From positions 160,021 to 224,020 of the forward strand of contig BCIJ01000010.1 in assembly GCA_001599935.1 (NCBI GenBank): a stretch of DNA of 64,000 bases. The letters run 5' to 3'. Source of the DNA: Holtermannia corniformis. Taxonomy: Eukaryota; Basidiomycota; Tremellomycetes; Holtermanniales. The notes beneath the pieces were generated by a model that had not been told where the DNA came from, ran no database searches, and worked only from the letters and a program-made list of their open reading frames with translations. The translations under genes and the position numbers were made by a program. This document shows, piece after piece, positions 11,056-22,400 of this stretch (its first letter is position 1; each line of letters starts with the position of its first letter).

Positions 11056-11889
11056 TCAGACGAAGCGTGCCGCGCCGTGTGCAGACTCGCTCACGCCAGC
11101 TTCCCTGACAACCCACTGCCACCCGCCGTGCTCCACCACCTGACCTCTTGCCCACTCAGCGCTTTCCTCCCGCAGCACCGGCACGTCACGAGCGCCTTGG
11201 CCGATGCTATACACCTCGACCCACTGCCCGTCCTTGAGCTCCTCGCGCCACGCAGTGTACCGCCCCTTGGTGTCGTCCCGCAGCCCCAATTGATGGTTCC
11301 CGACGCGGGCAACAAAGGCCTTGCCTTGGCCTTCACCACCAAGCGACTCGAGGAACACGACAGGCGAGCCTCGAGCCAGTTCCTCCACCTTCCAGACTTC
11401 CTCGAACGCCGCATTGACGTCCTTTTCGGCTTCGGGAGCGTCGGGGTTGGGCATCTGGCCGACCTCGAGGAGGAAAGTAGGTGATGTATGGGTCATGCGG
11501 ACGTCGTAGACGTCGTCTAGGGCGAGATCTTGCGACTTGATCTCGGGGTCAATGAGGTCATTCTCGGGACTGAGCTGGGGCAGAGCGCCGGAAGCTAGCA
11601 TGCGGGAGTCGATGACGTTGATGAAGCGCAACTTGGCCGTATCTACCTATGGTCAGCCGTGATCGTTGACCCTGCTTCGCTGACCCTCAGTGCTTCCTGC
11701 CAGTGTCAAACAGGTTCCGCCCATCGACCAGTCGATTTCAGGCGTTGCGCGGGTGCGGAACACGCGCAAGTCGACAAAGTACTGCCCAGCTTTGAGATAC
11801 AGTACATTGCTTGGATCTTGCGCTTCAGCGGGTGGCCACCGTAGCGACTGGCGTGTGAGAATCGAAGCTGCGACTGTAGGCTTGGACAT
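11056..11889 (-). CDS. HRI1: HRI1-like fungal protein
   Basis: Two exons. The first (from 11889) gives MSKPTVAASILTRQSLRW, then YLKAGQYFVDLRVFRT and EIDWSMGGTCLTLAG. After a roughly 40-base intron the second starts DTAKLRFINVIDSRM, and it ends VVREAGVSESAHGAARFV. The order of a Trp-containing start, a VDLRV strand, an IDW/F-G strand, and a late EEVW motif (AAFEEVWKVEEL) fits the Hri1 family, a two-lobed beta-barrel protein of unclear role, in yeast linked to Sec72 and Hrr25 by interaction only. Length is about 260 residues, as expected. It converges on the aldehyde dehydrogenase with 46 bases between stops. Family call from memory of the pattern; moderate certainty. Confidence 0.6.
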
Positions 11890-11993
11890 TGTGGTGGTGC
11901 AGAGTATCACACCGGCACGCCAAAGGCCGACGAGTAGAAAGCTCGTTCGGAACGAGGTGCGGGGTAAAAGGGAACGAGGGCACGTGATGCCAT

Positions 11994-14122
11994 TCAAAAG
12001 GACAGGGTCGAGAGCCCGAGCGAGTATACGAATCCCTGCCAGTCGTCGGCTGGGTTCTTGCCCTGATCCAGTGCTATTCTTGTGGTCAGCAACCCTGCGG
12101 TCGGGCCGGTCGGACGCACCCTCCCAGACCATGTCGATGAGGATTTGGTTCCGTGTCAGATCGCGTCGGTGCATTGGTTCTAGCTTGCGGAGGACGTGGT
12201 GCGCGCGCTGGCGCTCTGCGCCGCTAGCGGTGAACGCGGCCTGAGCGAGAGCGATCAGAAGGCTATGAATGTCAGTCATGTCACTTGCTTGAGCGATCCA
12301 CGCACCCGCGCGATGTCGGTCCTTCGATGATTGCGTTTTCCACCAAGTCGAGCATCGCCGTCACCGAAGCCGCAATGCGCGGCTCGGAAGGTGACAAGCC
12401 CAACGTTGTCCACAGCCTATCTGTCAGCTAACATCATACCGAGTCGAAACGCACAAATGAATCGTCGTCGCATGACTCATGAGCATGTTGCCGAGGGTGA
12501 TCTGTAGATGTCAGCAAGCTTTTGTGCTACCCAGGACGACTTACTCGCGGATGAATGTGCGCACTCGCGGGCGAGAGCCAGTACGGTGCCTCTAAAAGGA
12601 GTTGTTGAACCTCCTTTTCGATGTTCAGCCGTAACTGGAGGAGGTTCGGGACTCCCACTCCCGCATCCTGGGGTGGTTCATCGGCCTCGAGCAGCGAGAG
12701 CTTGCGGACATCGGGTGCGATAGCGTACAGTCCTTGAGCGGACGCATTGACGCGGGCAACCTGTCGAATGTCAGCCGACCGAACCTGACTGTACCACGCT
12801 ACTGACTCTGGAAAGGTATTCCATCACACCTCTGCAGGTTGTCAACAATCCCGTGGGTGCGCACGGCAGACTGACCTTGCAACACCAAAACCGCCAGGTA
12901 CACTATCTGCGATATCAGCTGGCAGATCGTCTGCAGGCTCGGTCAGTCTTGCACGCTTGGTCACGACCGTACGCACCGTACCACCAATCGTCCCAGGCCT
13001 CGAGCAGCTTTGGTTGCTCGTCTTTGATGTACGACGCAACAACGTCGTAGCATGTGATCTGCTCGCACAGGAACCGCCGTGTCCGAGTGTCTCGTGCAGC
13101 TATGAATGCTCGAGGACCGCCGCAGATGGTGATGAGGGATACGGCTAGGGTCAATGGCCGGAGCCAGTCGGTGCCGGCGGAGAAGCGCTGCCAAGAGTCA
13201 GTCATGCTCGACGCCGATCCGACACCCGCTCACGTCCAGATAGATCAAGCTGAGGCATGCTGCGATTGCAATGTCGAAATCGTCGGCGGTCGACTTGCCC
13301 GGCGACAGCGCCTGGGTGAGCAGCTTGAGAGCCTCTTCGCGCAGGACTTTGCTCTGCAGCACAAACGAGTTCTCCTGCGGCTGGCCGGCTGCATCGAGCA
13401 AGAAGCCGGATCCACTGACGCGGTAGCCGATTTCGAACGACGCGAATGCAAAGATGGCCTTGCGCAGGGCCTCTTGAAAAGCATTCACGCCCGGAGGGGA
13501 CCGAAGAGCCAGGCGGCAATGCAAGGTGACCCACGGGTTCTCAAGCGGGGTAGCGGGCAGGATGAGAAAGTTGTGTATGGACTCGGTGAGGTAGTGGTGG
13601 AACAGAAAGCGTTGCTCGGTCAACGGAAAGTAGACGAGCAGCTCGTCGGGTGAAGGAGGGATCGAGATGAGGGATGTGATCTCTGGGCCTTCTTGCACGG
13701 CATCGTTGGTCCACCGAACGTTGGACTGTGCCGGTCCTGGTGGGTTCGAAGGTCCAGCTTCGGCGTTACTCTCTGGCGAGTAGATTGAATCGCTGCGAGA
13801 CGGTTGACGGGGTGGGTACGGTCGAGCCGACTTTGCGCTCGACTGCAAGTTTGGATACTCGCACTGCCGAATGCGATCAGCTTGAACGGTTCACAGAGCA
13901 TCCACTCACGAGCTCATCGCGACGTGCACAAGCGGCACACTTTGGCTTTTCTTCAGAACACTTTACTCGTCGGACTCTGCAAGCCTTGCACCCTCCCGCA
14001 CTCTTTGTATGCCACTTTTTCACGCGCGGCTTGGCCGAGTTCCTGACCTCCCTCTGCGACTCCTGGCCATTCTCCGACACTGTTATCGACTCCATGTCGT
14101 CGTTGTCGTCGTCGTCGTCCAC
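11994..14122 (-). CDS. Zn(II)2Cys6 transcription factor with fungal-specific regulatory domain
   Basis: The N-terminus is acidic (MDDDDDNDDMESITV), then a Gal4-type cluster: GGCKACRVRRVKC, SEEKPKC, AACARRDEL and, after a short intron, CEYPN. The spacing C-x2-C-x6-C-x6-C-x2-C-x6-C is canonical. The remainder (VYFPLTEQRFLFHHYLTESI, LEEALKLL-type helices, FDIAIAACLSLIYLDV, WDDWWYGAYGRDQACKT) looks like the Fungal_trans_2 type of regulatory region. The last exon after VWE ends ALDQGKNPADDWQGFVYSLG. Six or more short introns. It starts 121 bases from the permease stop on the same strand, so it is a candidate regulator of the permease, ureohydrolase or dehydrogenase (inference). Confidence 0.85.
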
Positions 14123-14243
14123 CCGATCCTGCTTATAGCGTCTGAATGAACGGGAGCAGATCCCAGTGTTGGGTTCCTTGAGGGCGGCTGACTCGTTCTG
14201 GAGACGGGCTTGCCGTGTGGGTCACTCGTACATGTGCATAGTC

Positions 14244-16229
14244 CTACAAGCCCTTGTCATTGCCCTCGAATCCCGTCGCGCTCGCGCCGCCGCCGTTGAC
14301 GGTGAAAGAATCAAGCGCACGGTCAGCATACTGCTTGGCCACCCACTCGTCCGACGTCGGGCCGTGAAAGTGGTGGCGGGCATAGAGGAACCAGTCGAGC
14401 AGGGAGAGCGTGCCAATGATCCCAAGGACGACAATGGCGTAGTCTGCTAGCCGTTAGCACGAATCGCTCACGCTACCCTGGCGACTCACTCATGGTCGCT
14501 CCGTCCGGCTCGCTCGTGAGCGGGAACAGCCAGATGACGGTCGCAAACGTCGTCCAGAGCACCACGACCGTGTTGGCGACCCAACCAAACTTGCCCAGGC
14601 TGAACCATCGACCTTCACCGAGCTTTCTGCCGCTCAGCATCGAGCACACGGTCGGGATCAGGAAGGACAGGTACGACAGGATGATGGCGCTGCCGACTAT
14701 CGAGTTGTACGCTGTTGTCGATGCAAGGTAGAGAATACCGACAATGGCGACGGGGATCGACGGCAGGATGCTGGCGAGCACTGGAACGTTGAGCCGTGGC
14801 GAAATGTGCGAGATCGGGCGGGAAAAGGGAACGGCCTTGTCGCATGCCAGTGACCACAGGAGCCGGCTGCTGGATTGCAGGCAGGCGTTGCCGGCAACGA
14901 CAAAGGCCATGATCGTGAACACGAACAACACGGTCGCGCCAACACGGCTCTGCGTCGCTTGCGCCATGATCTCAAGGAACGGTACGCTTCGCCGGTCAGT
15001 GATATTCAACCCAAGCATGAACAACTCACTATGCAAGAGCAACAGCGTCGTAGTCTTGCACAGTGTAGAGCAAAGCCAGAGCGGTCGCAAACGCAGTCGC
15101 GAACCTGCGGTTCCCGTCAGCCACATTCAAGGTAGTTTGCGGGCCGCTCACGAAGTCAAAACGGTGCAGACGAGGCCGATCGGGATGTCCCGCGCCGGCC
15201 TCTGCGAGTCTTCGGCCAGATGCGTCGAGCTGTCGAGCCCCAGGTAGCAGTATGCCGGGTTGATGAGCCCGGTGGAGACGACGACGAACGCGTTCGACCA
15301 TCCGATGTCGTTGGTGTAGGTGCTCCAGACCGACCTAGCACGGGTCAGCGACGGAACCTTGTAGTGGAAAGATGGACGCACGCGTGAGGCTGGTAGGATG
15401 GCGCACAGGCCACACACGAGATCACGATCGCGAGGAAGACGGTGGTCCCGGCGTAGACTGTCGGTCGAGTCAGCTGCTGATGATCCGTCTAGGTAACAAC
15501 TCACTAAAGGCAGTGCCAACCCATGGGACGCGAACAGCCAGCAGGATGTTGTAAAGCGTGCTGAAAACGAGCATGGCAATGTAAATCAGGAAGACGTGCC
15601 ACCGCTGGATCACAATGCTTGGGTTCCACAGTTGCGCCAACGACATCATGTACTGGCCGTGGATCACAAAGACGGTTGCGCTATACGGATTCAGCTTTTG
15701 GGGCTGCAAGAGGCGCTGCACCGACCTGATGACCATCCACGCAAAGATGGAGATTGCGCCTGTTGCAAACGAGATCTGGCGCCGGAACCGAGCAGGCGCG
15801 AGAACGCTGGCCCAGACGTACTGATCAATGTCAGCTTGGAACTTTGGCCTGAACGAGGGAACGCACTTGACCGCCGGCCGAGGGCATTGCCGAGCTCAGC
15901 TCTGCAAGCGTGACGGCAATGAACATGTTCATGATCCCGGTGAACATCAAGCCATAGATGATGGTCGCCGCGCCGCCTTGACTGAGACCGACGATCAATG
16001 TGCCTGAGAAAAAAAGATCAGTATGCTCCGATGATAGGTTTGCACCACACCAACCCGAGATGCCACTCCAGCCGTTTGAGACCTCCAATCCAAACCCGAT
16101 GATTGCAAGCATGGACATGTTCTTCTTGAGCCTGCCCTCGTGCTCGATCGGGGCCACGGCCGCGGCCTCGACGACCCTACTGACGGCCGCGTCGGAATCG
16201 ACATTACTCGTCGTCTTCTTCATGTCCAT
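14244..16229 (-). CDS. APC-superfamily amine/amino-acid permease (GABA/choline permease type)
   Basis: Plasma-membrane transporter with about 12 predicted membrane helices over several short-intron exons. The cytosolic start MDMKKTTSNVDSD leads to LKKNMSMLAIIGFGLEVSNGW, then GTLIVGLSQGGAATIIYGLM and VTLAELSSAMPSAGGQY, the signature of fungal GABA, choline and polyamine carriers. Later parts include YCYLGLDSSTHLAEDSQRPA (the conserved H-x-AEE-like loop, here HLAED), NACLQSSSRLLWSLACDKAV and a C-terminal FLYARHHFHGPTSDEW. About 540 residues. It is divergent from the ureohydrolase start at 16494 across only 264 bases, suggesting a shared control region. The substrate is not certain. Confidence 0.87.
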
Positions 16230-16493
16230 TCGATCGGAGTTCAGTGTTCAAGGGCACGGCGCGTTCCCAACGTTCTATAGCTCGCTCAGAACACTATCGG
16301 ACCTCGTTTGCGCAGAGCAGTGGCCGGGTGACAAGCTCGTTTAGCGAGGTCAACTGAGCTGCTGCTCCCCGCGCTCACGGCAACTCGCTTCTACGGGAAC
16401 GAGCTCGTCGCGCGGGGAAGCCGGAGCGAGGCCAAAAGTCAAGAGCGCGGTTGCTGGTCGTGTGCTGCTCTGGACGATTGATCACCCGGCAGG
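16230..16493. promoter_or_regulatory. Divergent promoter between permease and ureohydrolase
   Basis: 264 bases separate two outward-reading starts. Several CGG/CCG triplets of the kind bound by Zn2Cys6 factors are present, but I cannot single out a site. The arrangement, with a Zn2Cys6 gene next door, supports joint control (inference). Confidence 0.4.
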
Positions 16494-18179
16494 ATGAGGA
16501 CACAGGCATTGGCAGTTGCAGCCTTGGGCGTGGTAGCCGGCGTCGTGGCGCACGGCGACCACGGTGCGACAGACGACGAGTGGGGTGAGTCCATGTCAGA
16601 CGTACGGGAGTCGCCAGACCAGAGGGGCTGTTGCGAGCACCGACACATTGTGCAAACTCTTTCTGCTACAGTGCTGACCGAGTCTAGGACTCAAGTACGG
16701 CCCGCTGCCCGACCTCTCGTTTTCCGGCATCAACACCTTTGCCCACCTGGACCACCACAAGTGCCTCAACACGCAGAAACCGTTCGACGTCGCCATCCTC
16801 GGTGTACCCTTTGACGTGAGCTCTCACCAAACGTTGCGATCGTACGCACCTTATCACCGCACAGACGGCCGTGTCCTTTCGCCCTGGCGCTCGCTTTGGC
16901 CCCCATGCGATCCGCTCTGGCTCCCGTCGGCACGCTCCATCACGAGGCTACTCCATCCCATGGGGCTTCAACCCGTTCATCGAGGGATACAACATTGTGC
17001 GTGAGCCGGGCAACAGAATGCAGGGCTGACGTGGGCTGTCTAGGTCGATTGCGGCGATATCCCAGTTTCACCCTACGACCAGGCCCTCGCGCTCGACCAG
17101 ATCAGGACAGCCTACAACACCCTGCTTGCCCGACCGGTCGCCACAGAGTATGCTGAAGAGCACGGCGGGACAAAGAAGCTTGCCCTGGACGGCAAGGAGC
17201 ACGGCAAGATCATCACCCTCGGTGGCGATCATACCGTCTTGCTCCCGATCTTGGGTGCCTTGAGTGATATCTATGGTATGCCTGCGATGCCATCTACGAA
17301 GCCTGACATCCGTAGGTCCCGTCAGTGTCATTCACTTTGACGCCCACTTGGACACCTGGAATGGCAACTTTTACGTCGGCGCCTCGACCGATCAGTCCAA
17401 GATTGTATGTTCGCGTCAGGCTCATCGACCTCGCTCACACCTCTTCAGACGCACGGCACGTTCTTCTGGAAGGCCGCAGAGCAGGGCTTCATCACCAACA
17501 CGTCTTCGATCCACGCTGGGATTCGAACTCGTCTTTCAGTACGTCCATCCCGCTCGGCAACCGCACGCACTGACTTGGCGTTAGGGCATTGAAGACTTGC
17601 ATCACGACGCTGCCGTCGGGTTCGACCTCTTGACAACAGACGACATTGATGATGTCGGTGCGCAAGGCATCATTGACCGGATCCGAGCTAGGATCGGAGA
17701 CAGGCCGGTGTAGTATGTCGAGCAGTCTGGTCGATGGTCGGGGCTGACACTGGCAGCCTTTCCTTTGACATTGACACGATTGATCCCAGCATGGCACCGG
17801 CCAGTGAGTTGCGTCGCGCCTCCAACGTGAGGGTGCTAACCAACCACAGCTGGTACCCCTGAATCGGGCGGCTGGACCATGCGCGAGGTCAAGCGCATCC
17901 TCCGCGGTCTGCACGGTCTCAACTTTGTGCGTTGGCTTGCCTTGATGGAATGTCATGGATCTGACGTTATCGCAGGTCGGTGCCGACGTCGTCGAGGTTT
18001 CACCCGGATACGACCATGCCGAAGTGACTGCCATGGCCGCCGCCGACCTCGTTCAAGAGTTCCTCGCACTCATGGTCAAGAAGGGCAAGCGGGTGCCATC
18101 GATCTCGCGCGGTGTGTTGGCCGAGCCAGTACCGAGCGCTGATGCAGACGCGGTCGCCTCGGAGCACGACGAGCTGTGA
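16494..18179 (+). CDS. Ureohydrolase (agmatinase/guanidinobutyrase type) with signal peptide
   Basis: Hydrolyses a guanidino compound to urea plus an amine, using two Mn ions. The arginase-family metal ligands are all present: [23 protein letters not shown] and [15 protein letters not shown]. The start region [20 protein letters not shown] and late [16 protein letters not shown] are typical of agmatinase-like members rather than arginase. [20 protein letters not shown] looks like a cleavable signal peptide, so the enzyme is probably exported. About 400 residues, with many short introns. Being divergent from an amine-type permease suggests products (putrescine or GABA) are made outside and taken up (inference). 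Agmatine and 4-guanidinobutyrate cannot be told apart by eye. Confidence 0.9.
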
Positions 18180-18418
18180 TGAGACGTACAGCATGATGCA
18201 TTACATAAGTGAATACGACTTCGGCTCATGGTACACTACAGTGTTCACACACATGGCTGCTTTATACTGCGATCAAGCGCGAAAGGATGTGCAACATGTG
18301 CACTCCTTTAGCCAGTGTAAGGTGGATTCATGTCGGAGCTGTCGCAGTGGCGGGCGTGTGCCGGATCTTAGTTAATGCTTGATTCAACATTGGAGAGCCG
18401 TCGGCTCTGCAACAGCGC

Positions 18419-18424
18419 TATAAA
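18419..18424 (+). promoter_or_regulatory. TATA box of the 18476 gene
   Basis: TATAAA, 52 bases before the ATG at 18476, a normal fungal spacing. Confidence 0.55.
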
Positions 18425-18475
18425 GCGACGCCTCGACCGCGCACTCTCGATACCACCCAACCCCACCATCGAGTA

Positions 18476-18733
18476 ATGTCTACGACCCTCCAAAGAACTT
18501 CCACCGTCTCAAAGTGCCCTGCCGCCGAGCCGCCGCACGAGCACACTGTGACTGCGTCATTCGAACAAGCAGATGGCGAGATCAATGTCACCTTCAACGA
18601 TGAGTGCTCGTATCGTAACAATTGGACGGAGAGCCACTCTGCCGAGTCTTGGGCTCGTCGTGGTACCCGCGTGAGCACAGGCAGCATGCAGCGCGACGAG
18701 ACGGGTGCCATCATCAAGGAGCGCCAGGTCTGA
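18476..18733 (+). CDS. Small C-x6-HxH protein, family B member 1
   Basis: Unrecognised 85-residue protein, MSTTLQRTSTVSKCPAAEPP followed by HEHTVTASFEQADGEINVTF and NDECSY. The Cys, Pro-His-x-His, a beta-like stretch and a second Cys recur in the small proteins at 23423-23650, 24596-24838, 23929-24171 and, more loosely, 19121. It is a single exon with a clear TATA box. The His-x-His-x-Val-x-x-x-Phe part also resembles GHRIRVEF of family A, so both sets may be one superfamily. No targeting signal. Function unknown; metal binding is possible. Confidence 0.6.
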   Translation: MSTTLQRTSTVSKCPAAEPPHEHTVTASFEQADGEINVTFNDECSYRNNWTESHSAESWARRGTRVSTGSMQRDETGAIIKERQV

Positions 18734-19083
18734 CCTGCTAGTCATAGTCATGCAATCGGTGACAACACCCTGCACATCGCGGCCAGAGGCCGGGTTTGAT
18801 TGAGCCTCGCAAGGGAGACAAGCGACCCGCTTATCGCAAGTACATGAAAGGGGATGAGCGCGCGATAGTAGATCTGTCTCGCACCTGTTGCGGCGTACGG
18901 TACAGACTGCTTGAATCCCAGATAGCAAGCGATCGGGACCTCTGGACGATGAGATCACCCGTGTTCTGACGTAGGTACATACCTTTGTGTGCTCGAACCA
19001 TTCGACCGGTCACGACCGGTCGAGAAGTCGTGTCGCCGTTTCCGCCAGCACGAACGGAACCGGACGATCCCCTCTTCACTCGG
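18734..19083. other. Intergenic stretch upstream of the 19121 gene
   Basis: No gene is seen. A near-palindrome around 19007-19024 (GACCGGTCACGACCGGTC) lies about 60 bases before the TATA box and may be a regulator site. Confidence 0.4.
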
Positions 19084-19089
19084 TATAAA
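19084..19089 (+). promoter_or_regulatory. TATA box of the 19121 gene
   Basis: TATAAA, 32 bases before the ATG at 19121. Confidence 0.55.
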
Positions 19090-19120
19090 ACCATACGGAA
19101 CGCATCGCCTGTTTCTCACC

Positions 19121-19357
19121 ATGTCTGCACCAGCTCCTTCGACCTGCACGTGCAATTGCTGCACTGGCACTTGCAACCCTTCAGAACCGAATCATGTCCA
19201 CACTCACGCGTCCACCTGGCAGCCCCTGACCAACTTTTCTGGCGGGTTCAACATCTGGCCTATGCAGAACACTCCGAGTGTGGCCCAGCCTGGACCGAAT
19301 CAGGTTGCGCAGTTTGCGACGCAGCCTCAAGCCTTTGGAGGTGCGCAACGCCAGTGA
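19121..19357 (+). CDS. Small Cys/His-rich protein, possible family B member
   Basis: Unrecognised 78-residue protein. It starts MSAPAPSTCTCNCCTGTC with five cysteines in 11 residues, then NPSEPNHVHTHASTW, which carries the Cys-x6-His-x-His motif of family B. The rest is Asn/Gln/Pro/Gly-rich and ends without charge. The dense CxCxCC run is metallothionein-like in spacing but far too short for that family to be asserted. It is a single exon with a TATA box, and lies 95 bases from the end of the converging RhoGAP gene. Function unknown. Confidence 0.55.
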   Translation: MSAPAPSTCTCNCCTGTCNPSEPNHVHTHASTWQPLTNFSGGFNIWPMQNTPSVAQPGPNQVAQFATQPQAFGGAQRQ

Positions 19358-19451
19358 TTCGTAGTCGTGCCACGCCATTCGAAAGCCAGACATGATCGTA
19401 CATGATTTCATGGATCTGCTTCCTGCCCGTCAAGGGTACCACTGTACAGTC

Positions 19452-22400
19452 TCACTCGTCGTTGCCCTTTTCAAAGTTTGCAATCGCTTGACCAACGGAT
19501 CCGGGGCGCGCGCCGTCGCGGCGGAACTGGGCGTGTCAGCTGCAGACCATTAGCAAGCGACTGACGTACGGCACCAGCGTTGGCCGATCCGTGTTTCTTG
19601 TTCGGCTTGTAGTCATTCACGTCAATGTTGCGGTGCACGCGGGGCTCTTCAGCAGCAGTCAGCACCGGTGAAGATGAGCGTGCGTCATTGCTACCCAAGC
19701 TGGCGCTCGCTGTGTGCGACACGACTCGCTGTGGAGGTGGCCGAGGGCCACGCGCACCTACGACGTACATCAGCATCGTCTTGTTACCCAGGATTAGAGC
19801 ACAACTCACCTCTTGGTCCTCGTAGCCGTGATGCCTCGCCCGAACCCGCCCTTGAGAGGGTCGAAGCACCGGTACCAATCGTCTTGTCGAGCACCGGCGA
19901 CTCGTTCGTCGTCGAAGCAGATTGAGGCAATGGCACAGACTCCGGGATCGGCCCCGTCGCCGCCTGCGCTTCCTCTGCAATCGGCGGGTTCTCGGGACTA
20001 CCGGCTCGCGGAGGGTGTTGCTTGTGATGCTGCAACTCGAGAAGCTCGTGCAGGTCCGCGCCATCGGTCAAGCTGCTGCGCGAGATGCGCTGGTCGACAA
20101 TGGCAGTCCGCTTGCGTACAGGCATGACCCGCTCCGATTCGCGCTTCTTGCGCTCGACGAGGGCAGGGAACACGTCAGAGTAAAGCGACAGCAGGTCGGC
20201 GAAGAACAGCGATGCAGTACGATCTTGAATGGTGAGTTCCGACTCGAATTGCGGTCTCAAGACGGCTGCGCGGGTTCAGCAAGTTGCGCAGGCGCAGGCA
20301 CGGGACGTACTCCTCCCAAGCGACAAAGCAAGCTTTGTGATGTACACCTCATCCGTCTCCTCCGACGTCGTGCTCTTGATCAAGCTAGTGACATGTCAGC
20401 TCCATCATAGCTTGGAAGGCCTAGGCTCACCCATGCAAGTGACCGACCAAAGCGTCAAGCACGTAGAGTTGAATGCTCGGAAGTCGACCGAGGACATTAC
20501 CGACTTCCTCCGTCTTGTCCGTGCTCTGGTCTGCGCCAACAGTAGGGTACAGCGCCTTGGCATCCTGCCAACCTTCCCAGCCCATGACGGGTGGGCTCAA
20601 TTCGAGCAAGAACAACTTCAAGGTGCCCGCAACGATCGGCACGTTGAACTTTTTGATGGCTTCGAGCAGGTCATCCGCACTGCGTGATGGATCGTTGAGC
20701 TGTGCGCGAAGCTGGTGTGTTTCGACCAGAGGGACTTCATAGATCCAACTCCGGCGTCGTTCTACTCATCAGCATCAGCCTGACAGTGTGGCTATGCAAT
20801 TCGCGCGCTCACCTTCGTCCGGCAGTTCTCCGTACATCTCATCAAGAGCCTTGAACAGGGCAACGAGCACATCAGGGATCGCGCCCTTGGGCCGTTGCGG
20901 CGCATTGACAAGGGTCTTCCACCCCTGTTCTCCAGACCACTTGCGCAAGTCGATCCCAAACGCCACTTCAGGGTGCTCCTGCTCCAAGCTCTCGTAGATG
21001 TGCGGGTGGGGACGCTGGACCAGTCAGTCCTTGTAGGCGGTACGCAAGGTTTGCTACCCACGAATGGCCCTGTGCGGTTTCCCTCGATCAAAGCTACGAT
21101 GCTACATGTGTCAGCGGATATACTGGAACGTGCAAGGACGTACTCGGCATCGGGATGGTAAGCCTCAATCGACAATCCAGTGCTCTTCTGCAGCTCAGCC
21201 AGCTTGGGTGCCAGCTTTGCCAACGCCTCTTCGTACTGCTTCAACACTGCAGACTTTGGTCAGCTCTACTAAACCACTGCTCCGTTGCACGTACCCGTCT
21301 TGACGACGCCTCCACGCTCCTTTTCCCACCGCTCCCAGACCCGAAGTCCCTGCTCGATGCGTTCTTCGAGCGACAGACGGAGCGATTCGAGCTTTTTGAC
21401 GCCGTTCCGATATTCATCGTCGGCCTTGTGCGCCTCGCGCCTGGCACGAACGTGGACTGGTTCATCGGATGACGAGTTGGCGAGCGCCGACGGCAAATAC
21501 GATCGCAGGAGCGAAGGAAAGTGCGAGTTGCTGGATGAACTCTCGATTGGGTTCTATCCTAGTCAGGCAGATCCACGATGAGGACAGTACGTACAGAGAG
21601 CTTGAGAACATAGTGCGAGTCTGCAGTCGCCTCGAAGCCGCGGCCGACGCCGATCCGGGCCATCAAGCCCCAGCTCAGGATTTCGGCAGCTGCCTCTTCA
21701 GCGCGCTCCCAGTCGCGACCAAAGCCCTCGACATTGTCGACAAGCCAGTCGACAATCTCTTCTCCCGAGGCCGTGTTGTTGTAAGTTCCCAGAATGGTCG
21801 TTTTGGACCGCGTGCGAGGGGCATCCGAGTTGACAGGGGATTCGGCCGAGTAGGGCGGGGGTGTGGTCAGCAAGTGGTGTTCCAGGTGCTCAAGAAGCGA
21901 GCGAAGGGCCGCTTGCGGTAGCGAGAGACCCGAGAGGAGGACAGGCGGCGGCGGTGACGATGGCATCGGCGAGCCCGGAATGTTCTTTGGCGGCACGATT
22001 GGCAGCGGTGTCGGCATCTCACCGGGGTTGGTCGGCGGCTGAAACGGCTCTTCTCTCCCGTCATCGTCGTCGTCATCGTCGTCAGGCATTGCAGAGGGAG
22101 GCGGCGGCAGACGAGTGATAGATGCCGCACGAAGCTTGGCGCTGATTCGGTCGTTGACGGTGCCGGACCGGCGGAGGGGCTTGGGCGATGCGGGAACATC
22201 CTTGATGGAACCGGACAGAGATGGTTTCTTGGGAGAATGGGTATAGCCGTCGACTGGCGACTTGTTCGAGATGGACGGACTGGTAGTTGACGGCGCGAAT
22301 TTGGCACTGCGCGGTTAGCTTTGGCGACTGGGAGTCTGCCACGTTCGACCTACTCGTCTTCGGCGTCATCTGCAGCCCGCGACTTGGCCATATAAGCCTG

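Noticed and set aside
19121..19160. Metallothionein identity for the Cys-run protein
   Set aside because: Only five clustered Cys in one run; fungal metallothioneins usually carry more spread Cys, so the name would overreach.
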